DNA of 64,000 bases from Candidatus Kryptonium sp. (GCA_025060635.1 JANXBN010000005.1:97743-161742), one strand, 5' to 3'. Shown: positions 49,047-59,280, counted from the stretch's first letter. The notes: generated by a model from the sequence alone, not told the origin. Numbers and translations are program-made.

Positions 49047-50348
49047 ATGAAAGTTCTCTTCAAGAACGCAAGAGTTATAAATCCAAATCAAAACCTTGAT
49101 GAAGTCCTTGACTTACTTATAATTGATGGGAAAATAGAAAAAATCGGCAAAATTGAAGAAACAGAAACTTTTGAGGTTTATGATTTAACTGGTAAGATAA
49201 TCGTTCCTGGTTTCGTTGATATGCATGTTCATTTGAGAGAGCCGGGTTTTGAGCATAAAGAAACGATTGATTCTGGAATTGAAGCCGCAGCAAACGGCGG
49301 TTTTACAGCAATTTGTTGTATGCCAAACACCGAACCAGCAATTGATGAACCCGGGGTTGTTGAATATGTCAAGAAAAGAGCTAATGAATCTTTAGGTGGA
49401 ATCGTTGATGTTTATCCCATTGGTGCAATAACTAAGAAAAGAGAAGGTAAAGAGCTTGCCCCAATTGCTGAACTAATTGAATCTGGCGTAATTGCGTTTT
49501 CGGACGATGGTAATTCAGTTCAAGATTCGGGAGTAATGCGAAAAGCGTTTGAGTACATTAGCATGTTTGATAAAGTGATAATTCAACATTGCGAAGATAG
49601 AACATTAAGTCAAAACGGGATGATGAATGAAGGTTATTGGTCAACTTTGCTTGGATTGCCTCCATATCCAGCAATTAGCGAGGAAATAATTTTGTATCGT
49701 GATTTGAAGTTGATTCAGTATTTGAAACCTAAAATTAAAAATGTTAAGTATCACATTGCTCATATCAGCAGTAAAGGTTCGGTTGAGCTATTAAAGAAAT
49801 TTAAAAACGATTTAAACATAACTGCCGAGGTCACACCACACCACTTGCTTTTGAGGGATAAAGATATATGGAGTTCTGGTTATGACACTAACTTAAAGGT
49901 AAATCCGCCGTTGAAGGGTGAAGAAGATATTGAAGCGCTTATTTCAGCATTGAAAGATGGGACGATAGATGTAATTGCAACCGACCATGCTCCTCATGCG
50001 CCTGAGGAAAAAGAATCAGATTTCGCATCCGCGCCTTTTGGAATTATTGGGCTTGAAACTGCTGTTGGCTTAATTTTGAGTGAATTCGTCAATAAAGGGA
50101 TTATCTCAATTCAAAGAATGGTGGAGTTATTTTCAATTAATCCGCGAAAGATCCTTGGTTTACCACAGGTAAAGATAACTGAGGGTGAAATTGCAAATTT
50201 AACGATAATTGATTCCAGCTTTGAATGGGTTGTGGACACAGGGAAATTTAAATCAAAATCAAAGAATTCTCCATTTATTGGGTGGAAGCTTAAAGGGAAA
50301 CCGCTCGGAATTGTGAACAAAGGTAAAATATACTGGTCAAATCTGTGA
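49047..50348 (+). CDS. pyrC: Dihydroorotase
   Basis: A 433-residue amidohydrolase of the class I/PyrC-type. Motifs: DMHVHLREPGFEHKETI (metal HxH and substrate Arg), CCMPNTEPAID, IIQHCEDRTLS, AHISSKGSVELLKKF, TAEVTPHHLLL, and DVIATDHAPHAPEEKE (catalytic Asp, with metal His). It cyclises carbamoyl aspartate to dihydroorotate. Last visible gene of the pyr operon; no terminator is obvious after it. Confidence 0.96.
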   Translation: MKVLFKNARVINPNQNLDEVLDLLIIDGKIEKIGKIEETETFEVYDLTGKIIVPGFVDMHVHLREPGFEHKETIDSGIEAAANGGFTAICCMPNTEPAIDEPGVVEYVKKRANESLGGIVDVYPIGAITKKREGKELAPIAELIESGVIAFSDDGNSVQDSGVMRKAFEYISMFDKVIIQHCEDRTLSQNGMMNEGYWSTLLGLPPYPAISEEIILYRDLKLIQYLKPKIKNVKYHIAHISSKGSVELLKKFKNDLNITAEVTPHHLLLRDKDIWSSGYDTNLKVNPPLKGEEDIEALISALKDGTIDVIATDHAPHAPEEKESDFASAPFGIIGLETAVGLILSEFVNKGIISIQRMVELFSINPRKILGLPQVKITEGEIANLTIIDSSFEWVVDTGKFKSKSKNSPFIGWKLKGKPLGIVNKGKIYWSNL

Positions 50349-50413
50349 AACTTTTTTTCTTTTACTTCATCTAAATTTGTAAAAGAATCAAAAAAAGAGA
50401 TCAGAATGAGATT

Positions 50414-51634
50414 ATGAATCTTGAAGATACAATCCTCTCGGCATATCATTCAATAAGAAGCAATCCACTGCGTTCATTTTTAACTATACTTGGGATAATA
50501 ATTGGCGTTGCAGCAGTCATTGCGATGATTGCAGTTGGACAAGGGGCACAATATTCCGTCCAAAAGCAGATTGAATCTCTCGGAACAAATGTCCTTGTAG
50601 TTTTCCCAGGAGCCCCTACTCAAACTGGAAGAGTGAGAATGGAAGCTGGATTTACAAGTAGATTGACAATTGAGGATGTTGAAGCAATCAAAACGCAATG
50701 CGACGCGGTTGCTTATGCTACTCCAGTAGTGCGAACTATGTCTCAAGTTATCTACGGAAATAATAACTGGAGAACGGGGGTTTATGGCGTCAATACTGAT
50801 TATTTCCAGATAAGAGCTTGGGGATTATCCGCAGGAAGTTATTTCACTGAGCAAGATGTGAAAGCAGGAGCAAAAGTTTGTGTAATAGGTCAAACTGTTA
50901 AAAATGCTCTTTTTGGTGACGAAGATCCGATAGGGAAAATAATAAGAATCCGAGATGTCCCTGTAAAAGTTGTTGGGGTTCTTGAGCCAAAAGGGCAAAA
51001 TGTTATGGGGCAAGATCAAGATGATATAATCGTCGCACCATATACAACTGTAATGAGCCGACTTTCAAGGTTCTTTTTCATCGGTTCAATTCTCGTCTCT
51101 GCGGTTAACCAGAACTTAATCCCTACAGCTCAACAGCAAATAACTCAAGTTTTAAGAGAAAAACATAAAATTCAACCGTGGCAAGAAGACGATTTCACTG
51201 TAAGAACTCAAACTGATATAGCTACAACAGCGCAAGAGACATCAAGGATAATGACAATTTTGCTCGGAAGTATAGCCTCTGTATCTTTAATTGTCGGTGG
51301 AATTGGAGTAATGAACATAATGCTTGTTTCAGTAACAGAGAGAACAAGGGAAATAGGAATTCGCATATCAGTAGGTGCTCGTAAAAGAGATATATTGTTT
51401 CAATTTCTCCTTGAGGCGGTTGTTTTAACTGTTACTGGTGGTGTTTTTGGGATAATTTTTGGAGTTTTATTGTCAAGGATAATCTCTGGCTTTGCAGGAT
51501 GGCCAGTTTTTATATCCGTTGGAGCAATACTTCTTGCCTTTAGCTTTTCAGCAGCTGTTGGAATCTTCTTCGGTTTTTATCCCGCAAAGAAAGCAGCAAA
51601 CCTTGATCCCGTAGAAGCGTTAAGATATGAGTAA
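50414..51634 (+). CDS. MacB-like ABC transporter permease (no ATPase partner)
   Basis: A 406-residue FtsX-type permease. It begins DTILSAYHSIRSNPLRSFLT, then the signature LGIIIGVAAVIAMIAVGQGA, a MacB periplasmic domain (residues 70-275, QKQIESLGTNVLVVFPGAPT), and the three C-terminal helices with MLVSVTERTREIGIRISVGA and FGFYPAKKAANLDPVEALRY. MacB exports macrolides or peptides, usually with a MacA adaptor and an ATPase domain; neither is here, so it may pair with a distant partner. Confidence 0.9.
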   Translation: MNLEDTILSAYHSIRSNPLRSFLTILGIIIGVAAVIAMIAVGQGAQYSVQKQIESLGTNVLVVFPGAPTQTGRVRMEAGFTSRLTIEDVEAIKTQCDAVAYATPVVRTMSQVIYGNNNWRTGVYGVNTDYFQIRAWGLSAGSYFTEQDVKAGAKVCVIGQTVKNALFGDEDPIGKIIRIRDVPVKVVGVLEPKGQNVMGQDQDDIIVAPYTTVMSRLSRFFFIGSILVSAVNQNLIPTAQQQITQVLREKHKIQPWQEDDFTVRTQTDIATTAQETSRIMTILLGSIASVSLIVGGIGVMNIMLVSVTERTREIGIRISVGARKRDILFQFLLEAVVLTVTGGVFGIIFGVLLSRIISGFAGWPVFISVGAILLAFSFSAAVGIFFGFYPAKKAANLDPVEALRYE

Positions 51635-51703
51635 TTTGTGAATGTTGTATAAGTGCTTTAGATTAGTCAGTGGATCTTAAACAAAACATTTTCTTTCTCT
51701 TGG

Positions 51704-52438
51704 ATGAAGATTGGAATCTTTGAAGTTGATAATATCTATTGTGGAGATTCGTTAGTCCTTATGAAGGACATACCTAATGATTCAATTGATTTAATCATAA
51801 CAGATCCGCCGTTTGCGATTGATTTTAAGGCGAAAAGAAATAATTACAACAGGGATCCTGATAAGGTTCTTGAAGGTTATAACGAGATTCCTAAAGAGAA
51901 GTATTACGAATTTTCTGTTAACTGGATAAGCCAGGCGTACAGGATTCTCAAGCCCACTGGTTCAATGTTTGTCTTTTCTGGTTGGACGAACTTGAAAGAT
52001 ATTCTAAATGCAATTGATGACGCTGGCTTTATTACGATTAATCATATAATTTGGAAATATCAATTTGGCGTTTTCACTCAACGAAAGTTTGTAACAAGTC
52101 ATTATCATATTCTTTTTGTCGTAAAGGATGAAGAAAAATACAAGTTTAACAAAATTGAGCATTATCCTGAAGATGTTTGGATAATCAACAGGGAATACTG
52201 GACCGGTAAGATTAAAACGCCGACGAAGTTGCCGACATCTTTGGTTAGAAAGATTATCCTTTATGCCTCTGATGAAGGTGATCTTGTGTTTGATCCATTT
52301 CTTGGTTCTGGTCAAGTCGTTGTGGTTGCTAAGGCTTTAAATCGCAGATTCCTTGGCTTTGAGCTTGTGCCTCAATACTGTGAATTCATCCGCGACAGAT
52401 TGAGAAACATTGAAATAAACTTGTTTAGTTTAGAATAA
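51704..52438 (+). CDS. Site-specific DNA methyltransferase (orphan)
   Basis: A 244-residue beta-class methyltransferase, N6-adenine or N4-cytosine. Motif IV is DLIITDPPF, motif I is DLVFDPFLGSGQVVVVAKAL, and YRILKPTGSMFVFSGWTNL is the middle region; KTPTKLPTSLVRKIILYAS precedes motif I in the usual beta order. DPPF favours adenine as target. No restriction gene is adjacent, so it may act as a solitary regulator or a remnant of a system. Confidence 0.88.
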   Translation: MKIGIFEVDNIYCGDSLVLMKDIPNDSIDLIITDPPFAIDFKAKRNNYNRDPDKVLEGYNEIPKEKYYEFSVNWISQAYRILKPTGSMFVFSGWTNLKDILNAIDDAGFITINHIIWKYQFGVFTQRKFVTSHYHILFVVKDEEKYKFNKIEHYPEDVWIINREYWTGKIKTPTKLPTSLVRKIILYASDEGDLVFDPFLGSGQVVVVAKALNRRFLGFELVPQYCEFIRDRLRNIEINLFSLE

Positions 52439-52549
52439 ATTAAATTTTGTAACCAAGCTGAAATCAAACTCGGATTGCAAGTTTGGATGTGGCTAAAATT
52501 GTTTTGGAACAAATTAAAAGTGAATTAATAAATTATTTGGGTTGAGCAA

Positions 52550-54205
52550 ATGAGGTTAAAAATTTTGGTCTTCCTACTTTTACAACAAATTCTTTTAGCT
52601 CAAATGCCAAAAGCAGATTTAATTTTCATCAACGGCAAAATTTGGACAGTTGACAAAGCAAGACCAATTGCTCAAGCTGTGGCGGTTCTCGGAGATAAAA
52701 TTATAGCAGTTGGCTCAAACTCCGAGATCAAAAAATATTCAGGTAAAAACACGCAAGTAATTGACTTGAAAGGGCGATTGATGCTCCCTGGATTTATTGA
52801 TGGTCATACGCATTTTGTTTACGGTGGATTACAATTGATGAGCGTTGACTTAAGAACAGCTAAAACGCCGGAGGAATTTGCGCAAAGAATAAAAGAATAT
52901 GCCGAGAAAAATCCTGGTCGTTGGATTACTGGTGGTGATTGGGATCATGAGCTTTGGGGTGGTGAACTGCCAAGAAAAGAGTGGATAGATAAATACACTC
53001 AAAATGTCCCTGTTTTTGTAACTCGTTACGATGGACATATGGGACTTGCAAATAGCTTAGCTTTAAAACTTGCGGGAATAACAAGAGAAACACCTGACCC
53101 ACCAGGCGGTTTGATAGTTAGAGATGAAAACGGGGAACCAACAGGAATTTTGAAGGATGAAGCGATGTCTCTCGTTACTAAGATAATTCCTGAACCAACA
53201 CAGGAAGAGAGAATAAAAGCAATAAAGCTTGCGCTTGAAGAGACAAAGAAACTTGGACTTACTGGTATTCACGATATCGGGACGGTTGAGGATTTTAAGG
53301 CATATCAGGAACTTTATAAAAGAGGTGAATTAACAATTAGAGTTTTTTTGCGCTTGCCTATCTCACAATGGGCGGATCTTGCAAAGGTCGGAGTTCAAGT
53401 TCCATTTGGAAATGAATATATAAGAATTGGATCCCTCAAAGCATTTGCTGATGGCTCACTTGGGTCAATGACTGCGCTTTTCTTTGATCCTTATGATGAA
53501 AATCCAAATACACGAGGGCTTGCAACGGATATTGTAATTGATGGACGGCTTGAAAAGTGGGCAAAGGAAGCTGACAAGGCAAAACTTCAACTTTCAATTC
53601 ACGCAATTGGTGATAGCGCAAATAGTTTAGTCCTATCTTTGTTTGAGAAAATAGTTAAAGAGAATCCAGCGTGGGATAGAAGATTTAGAATAGAACATGC
53701 GCAACACATCCATCCTAAGGATTTCGTCAGGTTTAGAGATTTAAATGTGATCGCTTCTATGCAACCTTATCACGCAATTGATGATGGAAGATGGGCTGAG
53801 AAAAGAATCGGTAAGGAGAGATGCAAAACAAGTTATGCTTTTAGAACTTTTCTTGATAATGGGGTTAAGGTTTGTTTTGGGAGCGATTGGAATGTAGCTC
53901 CATTAAGCCCGATACTTGGAATTTACGCAGCTGTTGCGAGGCAAACTCTTGATGGTAAAAATCCACAAGGGTGGTTCCCAGAGCAGAAAATCTCGGTTGA
54001 GGAAGCTGTTGAATGTTACACTATTAACAACGCATATGCTGAGTTCGCTGAAAATGAAAAGGGAAGCATAACTGTTGGTAAATTCGCTGATTTAGTTGTG
54101 TTATCTGAAAATATTTTCGGGATTTCTCCCGAAAGAATAAAAGATGTAAAAGTTTTAATGACCGTTCTCGGTGGGAAGATAATTTATAGAGATCCTAATT
54201 TTTGA
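52550..54205 (+). CDS. Secreted YtcJ-like amidohydrolase
   Basis: A 551-residue metal-dependent hydrolase with a signal peptide (RLKILVFLLLQQILLAQ). Motifs: ADLIFINGKIWTVDKARPIA, GRLMLPGFIDGHTHFVYGG, FADGSLGSMTALFFDPYDE, LSIHAIGDSANSLVLSLFEK, RIEHAQHIHPKDFVRF and VKVCFGSDWNVAPLSPIL. The family (Amidohydro_3) has broad substrates; activity is not predicted. Its export is a notable feature, since many relatives are cytoplasmic. It ends next to a convergent gene. Confidence 0.9.
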   Translation: MRLKILVFLLLQQILLAQMPKADLIFINGKIWTVDKARPIAQAVAVLGDKIIAVGSNSEIKKYSGKNTQVIDLKGRLMLPGFIDGHTHFVYGGLQLMSVDLRTAKTPEEFAQRIKEYAEKNPGRWITGGDWDHELWGGELPRKEWIDKYTQNVPVFVTRYDGHMGLANSLALKLAGITRETPDPPGGLIVRDENGEPTGILKDEAMSLVTKIIPEPTQEERIKAIKLALEETKKLGLTGIHDIGTVEDFKAYQELYKRGELTIRVFLRLPISQWADLAKVGVQVPFGNEYIRIGSLKAFADGSLGSMTALFFDPYDENPNTRGLATDIVIDGRLEKWAKEADKAKLQLSIHAIGDSANSLVLSLFEKIVKENPAWDRRFRIEHAQHIHPKDFVRFRDLNVIASMQPYHAIDDGRWAEKRIGKERCKTSYAFRTFLDNGVKVCFGSDWNVAPLSPILGIYAAVARQTLDGKNPQGWFPEQKISVEEAVECYTINNAYAEFAENEKGSITVGKFADLVVLSENIFGISPERIKDVKVLMTVLGGKIIYRDPNF

Positions 54206-54589
54206 TTATCTTGTAACTCGTGGTTTGCTTATATTGTGATGCGTGACGGAAACCTCAACTATTTGTCCTGTAATAGTTTGAGCAACTATGACTATGCTGT
54301 CCGTTGTTCTTATAGCGATTTTATATTTTGCATAGCTTGTTGACTCAGGAAAGTTTATATATGAAAGGCTGAAATTTTGGAAAGACCATCCACCGCCTCC
54401 GAGTTCTGCTGGTTTCCTTGCCCATGCTTGAGCCTTTTGACCTATGTTAAGACAATCATTTATCGTGTCATTTAGATATTGTTCTGCAATTGCCCCCGAT
54501 CTTGAAATGAAGATATTGATTGCAACTGCAATTGCTATTGTTACTATAATTGCTCCAAGGACCAAGAGTAACAGCTGTTGTTGTCCCAT
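54206..54589 (-). CDS. Hypothetical pilin-like membrane protein
   Basis: A 127-residue protein with one N-terminal helix (GQQQLLLLVLGAIIVTIAIA, residues 2-25) and a soluble C-terminal part with a glycine run (AELGGGGWSFQNFSLSYINF), ending TGQIVEVSVTHHNISK. The start MGQQQ followed by a hydrophobic helix and a small globular domain resembles type IV pseudopilins of the MSHA kind, without a clear leader cleavage site. It directly abuts the amidohydrolase stop and lies 16 bases from lptG. Confidence 0.5.
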   Translation of the reverse strand: MGQQQLLLLVLGAIIVTIAIAVAINIFISRSGAIAEQYLNDTINDCLNIGQKAQAWARKPAELGGGGWSFQNFSLSYINFPESTSYAKYKIAIRTTDSIVIVAQTITGQIVEVSVTHHNISKPRVTR

Positions 54590-54605
54590 TTTTTGAATCT
54601 CCTTT

Positions 54606-55703
54606 TTATTTTCTCACCTTCAAGATTACAATTATTCCCCCAAGCAAAAAGACAAGGTTCGCAAGCCAAGCTGCTATTAGTGGATGTAGGATACCGGCAT
54701 AACCAAATGATGTGCTTATTTTCATAAAAATGAAATATAAAAATGCGATAAGCAAACTCAAGCCGAATTCCATCGCAAGCCCTGCTCTTTTTTTCTGCGA
54801 CGCAAGCGCAACTCCAAAAAGAACAACTATGAAGTTTGAAAATGGAAATGAAATTTTTGAATGATAATCTGTTAACCACCTTGATGGGTTGTTCCCACTT
54901 CGTATTTGATCTTGAATAAACTCTCCCATTTCGCTAAGATTCATTTCGTCCGGTTTCATCTGTTTTCGCTTTATATCTATGGGTTTAAAATTTAACTTTC
55001 CGATGTTAAAGGTATCTATCTTTTCAACTATTTCACCTTCTGAGTGAAATTTACGATATACACAATTAATAAGCAACCAGTTTTCGCTCAAGCTATCCCA
55101 TTTCATTGCAGGAGCTGTATATCTTGCGACGACTTTAGTTAGATCATTTGGGTCAAAATCTTGGATGTCAACTCTATGGGCTACATTTAGCTCGTCATCA
55201 AAGTATCCAATTGATAATAATCTCGTGTATGAATCTTGAATATAAATGTTGTATTTTCCCCAAGATTCAAGATGCTTGCGCATGTAAACTCTTTCAAGAT
55301 TTAACTTCTTTTTATTTGTCTTTGGAACGATCCAGCTGTTGAAATAAACCGACAGAAAGCTTAATATAAGCGATATGATCAAAAAGGGAAGCATCAATCT
55401 GTATAAGCTTACTCCAGAAACTTTGATTGCTGTAAGTTCATTTAAATTTGACATTCGTCCAGTTGTGAAAAGACACGAAAGCAAAACAGCAACCGGCAAT
55501 GTAAGCTTTATGATTTCTGGCGAGTAATATAGATAATACTTTAAGATTATTGAAAACGAAACTTTCTGGTCAATGAAATCGTCAAGGTTCTCCATTAAAT
55601 CAACAAGGATAAAGATGAGTATGAAGGCAACAAGTCCGAAAATTAGCATTTGAATGAACTCTTTCGTGATGTAGATGTCAATTATTTTCAGCTTATCTCG
55701 CAT
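54606..55703 (-). CDS. lptG: LptG-like YjgP/YjgQ permease
   Basis: A 365-residue permease with three N-terminal and three C-terminal helices around a periplasmic beta-jellyroll domain. It starts IIDIYITKEFIQMLIFGLVA and has LTAIKVSGVSLYRLMLPFLI, a hallmark coupling region, with the C-terminal ISFPFSNFIVVLFGVALASQ. With LptF and LptB ATPase it pulls lipopolysaccharide from the inner membrane. Overlaps the larger neighbour by 11 bases. F/G naming is by size and order. Confidence 0.88.
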   Translation of the reverse strand: MRDKLKIIDIYITKEFIQMLIFGLVAFILIFILVDLMENLDDFIDQKVSFSIILKYYLYYSPEIIKLTLPVAVLLSCLFTTGRMSNLNELTAIKVSGVSLYRLMLPFLIISLILSFLSVYFNSWIVPKTNKKKLNLERVYMRKHLESWGKYNIYIQDSYTRLLSIGYFDDELNVAHRVDIQDFDPNDLTKVVARYTAPAMKWDSLSENWLLINCVYRKFHSEGEIVEKIDTFNIGKLNFKPIDIKRKQMKPDEMNLSEMGEFIQDQIRSGNNPSRWLTDYHSKISFPFSNFIVVLFGVALASQKKRAGLAMEFGLSLLIAFLYFIFMKISTSFGYAGILHPLIAAWLANLVFLLGGIIVILKVRK

Positions 55704-57117
55704 ATCTATCAGTTAAAATTTCTTCTTCTTCTGGTATCCCGAGCCATGTTTTGAGCTTTTTGGGCATGATTTCTTTTATACGATACCAGTCAATTATCAT
55801 TGCTTCTTTTCCCATTCTTATGGTTAGATAAACTCCAAGTGCTCCGACAACGAAATTAGCGATCCACATGCTTAAAAACGGAGAAAGCAAGTCCCTATCC
55901 GCAAGCTTTTCTCCACCGATTAAACAAGCCCAATAGAATAGAAAGAAGAATAAACTTAAACTTGCAGCAACCCCGAAGTTTCCTCTTCTTGCCATCATTC
56001 CAAGAGGAGCCCCAACGATTACAAACACAACGCAAGCAAATGGAATAGCGTATTTTTTATGAACCTCAACCATATATGTATCTATTGAGCGATTGTAATA
56101 TTCAATCTGCGTTATGTAGTTTTTCAAGATTGCATTTAAGCTTATTAATTTTTGCGTGCTTGAGACAAGGGCGTCGTAATCGCTAACTGGACCTTGAACA
56201 GGTGTTTGATAAAACGATGACGACATTATTGTTTTCCCTGAAAATGGTTCTTTTAGATTTGTGAGGGCAATTGAATTTAAACTTTCATAAATTTTCTTTT
56301 GAATGTTTTTTAAGCTATCAACGATCCTTAGCATATCTTCGGCGCTTAGCTCGCGGTCGCCCCTTTGAAAGGCATTGTCAGCTGAACGTTCAAATCCGAA
56401 GCCTTCAACCTCCATGACGACTCTATATTTTTGGTATTTTACTATCCTGTAAAGATTTTTATTTTCCGCGTCTTGTTCATGTATTTCGCCATTTTCAAGG
56501 TCCATAATGAGCTTTTTGTAATCTGGGGTGAAAGAAATTTTCCCGCGCCTTGCTGTTATGATTACTTGTCTTGTTGGGTCAGAATAGTTGTAAATTGTTG
56601 CATCTTCAAATTCATTTGAATGTTCATATGTTTTCCTGACAATTATCGCATAGCCAGTTATATCCGTTGAAAATATCCCAGGGTTCAATGTAAGCGTTGG
56701 TTTTTTCCTGTGTATGTCTATCATTAAAACTTTCAATCTGTGATTTGCGTCGGGCAGAACTTTGTTGTTGAAAATTATAAGCAAACCAGTTAAAACGAGC
56801 GAGACAAGCAAAACTGGAAACATCATTTTATATAAACTTACACCACTTGATTTCATCACTGTTACTTCGTTATTCGCGGATAGATTACCAAAAGCCATCA
56901 AAACCGCAACAAGGACAGACATAGGCACAGCTAAAACAACGATCCACGCGAGATTCAAAACTATTAACTCCGCTATGACCCAAAAACCAAGCCCTTTCCC
57001 GATCAGTTGATCAATATATTTCATCAAAAATTGAAGAAGGAAAATAAGTATCAGCGTGAACATTGAAAAAAAGAAAGGACCAATATGAGCACGAAGTATG
57101 TAAAGATATAAAATCAT
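55693..57117 (-). CDS. lptF: LptF-like YjgP/YjgQ permease
   Basis: A 474-residue permease of the same family: LYILRAHIGPFFFSMFTLIL at the start, VTVMKSSGVSLYKMMFPVLL as the coupling region, and a larger periplasmic domain with a coiled part near residue 260 (DMLRIVDSLKNIQKKIYESL). C-terminal KYAIPFACVVFVIVGAPLGM completes the fold. It forms the lipopolysaccharide export complex with the downstream gene. Longer than E. coli LptF (366 residues), mostly by that insert. Confidence 0.9.
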   Translation of the reverse strand: MILYLYILRAHIGPFFFSMFTLILIFLLQFLMKYIDQLIGKGLGFWVIAELIVLNLAWIVVLAVPMSVLVAVLMAFGNLSANNEVTVMKSSGVSLYKMMFPVLLVSLVLTGLLIIFNNKVLPDANHRLKVLMIDIHRKKPTLTLNPGIFSTDITGYAIIVRKTYEHSNEFEDATIYNYSDPTRQVIITARRGKISFTPDYKKLIMDLENGEIHEQDAENKNLYRIVKYQKYRVVMEVEGFGFERSADNAFQRGDRELSAEDMLRIVDSLKNIQKKIYESLNSIALTNLKEPFSGKTIMSSSFYQTPVQGPVSDYDALVSSTQKLISLNAILKNYITQIEYYNRSIDTYMVEVHKKYAIPFACVVFVIVGAPLGMMARRGNFGVAASLSLFFFLFYWACLIGGEKLADRDLLSPFLSMWIANFVVGALGVYLTIRMGKEAMIIDWYRIKEIMPKKLKTWLGIPEEEEILTDRYAR

Positions 57118-57186
57118 ACTTTGCTTGCGAATTTTTTGTGGTGTTTAATTTTGTTTAAGGTATTAGGCAATGCATTCAATCTTAAT

Positions 57187-59280
57187 TTAACTTGCACCGA
57201 CATTTTTCTTGGGAATTATAATTTTAAACTTTGTCCCAACTCCGACTTTTGAGTCAATATCAAATTCAACGCCATAAATTTTCAAGCTGTGATATGTTAT
57301 CGTCAATCCAAGCCCAACTCCTCTCAATTCATTTAGGTTGTTTCCTGCCTTTGTCGTGAAGAAAGGTTCAAAAATCTTGTCTTTGATCTCGTCTGGTATT
57401 CCACATCCCGTGTCCGCGATTTCAATATAGATGTTCGTTTCGTCTTCCCAAGTTCTCACTCCTAAAATTTTTTTCTCAGATTCAATCATAGCGTCAACCG
57501 CATTTCTCAAAATGTGCGAAATTGAGTTTGAAAAATCAGAATAAACTGCTTCTATCACAAGTGGTTTTTCACATAAATTGATATCTTTTTCAACCTGATG
57601 CTTATAAAATGGATCAAATTCAAGTGTGTCAAGCTCTTTTCTTATCAAGTCGTTCAGATCAAATCTCTTTTTGTTTTTATCAACTTCCTCTTTTGTTTTA
57701 ATTGACAGATTTTCAATAATTTGGTTGATCCTTTCAATTTGTTTCATTAACCTTTCAATATGTTCAGATTCAATCCCTTTCCTTTTCAGCGATTGTAGGC
57801 CAAGATTTAAGACGGCAAGTGGATTTTTCAAGTTGTGAGCTATTCCGCCTGCGAGTCGTCCAATTGAAGCGAGCCTATATTCCTGCCAAAGCTTTAGTTC
57901 AATTTTTCTTTTTTCATCTTGTAGTTTCTTCAAATCGCTCACATCGTTTATAACGGCGATACACTTTCCAAGCTTAGGATCGTTTAATTTTTGGGTTACC
58001 GAGATTAAAAGTTTTTTCCCTTTGTATTCCGCTTCAAAAGTTCTATCCGAATATGTTGGCATTCCAGATCCAATTGAAATGTCTCGTCTGCATATTTCTT
58101 CAATGATTGAAGAGTTTATAAAATTTTTTAAGTTTTTCCCCTCAATTTCTGTTTCAAAAATTTCAGATGCTGTTTCGCTTGCAAACAATATATTAAGCTG
58201 CTCATCCAGTACGAGAAGCCCCGCTGGTGTTAAATGAACAAATTTTTTGTATTTTTCTTCCGATTCTTTTAACTCAGAAATTAAAAGTAGGTTTTCAACA
58301 CCAAAGGCAATCTGTTGGGCAAGTATATTCAGCGTAGAGATTTTCCCTTCGTCAAAAGGTATTTCATCTGATTTATAAACGAGCTCAATTAAACCGATAA
58401 GTTTATCTCTGATATGTAGCGCAACTTCAACGAAGATCCTGAAATCGTGGTTAAAAATTTCACTTCTTAACTTGGTGCTTGCTTTCGTTGGATTTTGATA
58501 AATCGTGAGTTTTGGATTAGTTATTATTTCGGTCGCAAAATCCTCCCCGAATTTTAAAACCTTGAACTTTTCAAATGGATTTTCGTCCCCAGTCCTTAAA
58601 AACGAATAGTGGAGATTTAAAGAGTTTTCTTTGGCGTCGTAGATGAAGAAATTAATTGCGTCGGCTTTAAATAGTTTAGAAAGGTATTTTGAGATCTGTT
58701 TAAAAAGCAGGTTTAAATTTTTTGACGAGTTTAGTTCTATGAGTATGGCATTTATCGTTTCAAGTTCTTCGTTTTTTTGTCTTATCTCCTCATATGCTTG
58801 ATTTAGCTCAAATAATTTGTCTTCAAGTTTATGGACAAGTCGTGCATTGTATTCCGCAAGGTAAGCTGATTCATCAATTTTTACTTCGCTATACAATCTT
58901 TTTGAGGTGGCTTCTTTACGAATTGCGTTATTTATCCTTTTGAGTAATTCGTTAAATTTTATCGGTTTTACAATGTAATCTTCTGCACCGAGTTTTAATC
59001 CAAAGATTCTATCTTCGTCGGAAACATAGCTTCCGGTGTAGAAAATGAATGGAATATGGCTTAATTCAGGGTTAGATTTAACCTCATGACAAAACTTGAA
59101 ACCATCCATTACCGGCATTAAAATGTCTGATATAATCAAAGCGAAATCCTTCCTTTGCTGTAAGATCTCAATTGCTTGTTTGCCGTTTTCCGCTTCAAAT
59201 ACATTGAATCCCGATTTGATTAAAAGTTCGGATAATAATTTCCTTGCTTCAGCATTGTCGTCAACAACAAGTATGTTCAT
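57187..59280 (-). CDS. Hybrid histidine kinase with N-terminal receiver
   Basis: A 697-residue signalling protein. Order: receiver (residues 1-125, with phospho-acceptor Asp52 in ISDILMPVMDG), a coiled linker (135-185), a GAF-like domain (190-345), a PAS domain (355-465), HisKA with His in GRLAGGIAHNLKNPLAVLNL, and HATPase with ISHILRNAVDAMIES, IADTGCGIPDEIKDKIFEPF and GVGLGLTITYHSLKIYG. Having the receiver first suggests it acts on another kinase's signal. ATGA overlap with the yacP-like gene makes it part of a three-gene operon with speB. Confidence 0.93.
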   Translation of the reverse strand: MNILVVDDNAEARKLLSELLIKSGFNVFEAENGKQAIEILQQRKDFALIISDILMPVMDGFKFCHEVKSNPELSHIPFIFYTGSYVSDEDRIFGLKLGAEDYIVKPIKFNELLKRINNAIRKEATSKRLYSEVKIDESAYLAEYNARLVHKLEDKLFELNQAYEEIRQKNEELETINAILIELNSSKNLNLLFKQISKYLSKLFKADAINFFIYDAKENSLNLHYSFLRTGDENPFEKFKVLKFGEDFATEIITNPKLTIYQNPTKASTKLRSEIFNHDFRIFVEVALHIRDKLIGLIELVYKSDEIPFDEGKISTLNILAQQIAFGVENLLLISELKESEEKYKKFVHLTPAGLLVLDEQLNILFASETASEIFETEIEGKNLKNFINSSIIEEICRRDISIGSGMPTYSDRTFEAEYKGKKLLISVTQKLNDPKLGKCIAVINDVSDLKKLQDEKRKIELKLWQEYRLASIGRLAGGIAHNLKNPLAVLNLGLQSLKRKGIESEHIERLMKQIERINQIIENLSIKTKEEVDKNKKRFDLNDLIRKELDTLEFDPFYKHQVEKDINLCEKPLVIEAVYSDFSNSISHILRNAVDAMIESEKKILGVRTWEDETNIYIEIADTGCGIPDEIKDKIFEPFFTTKAGNNLNELRGVGLGLTITYHSLKIYGVEFDIDSKVGVGTKFKIIIPKKNVGAS

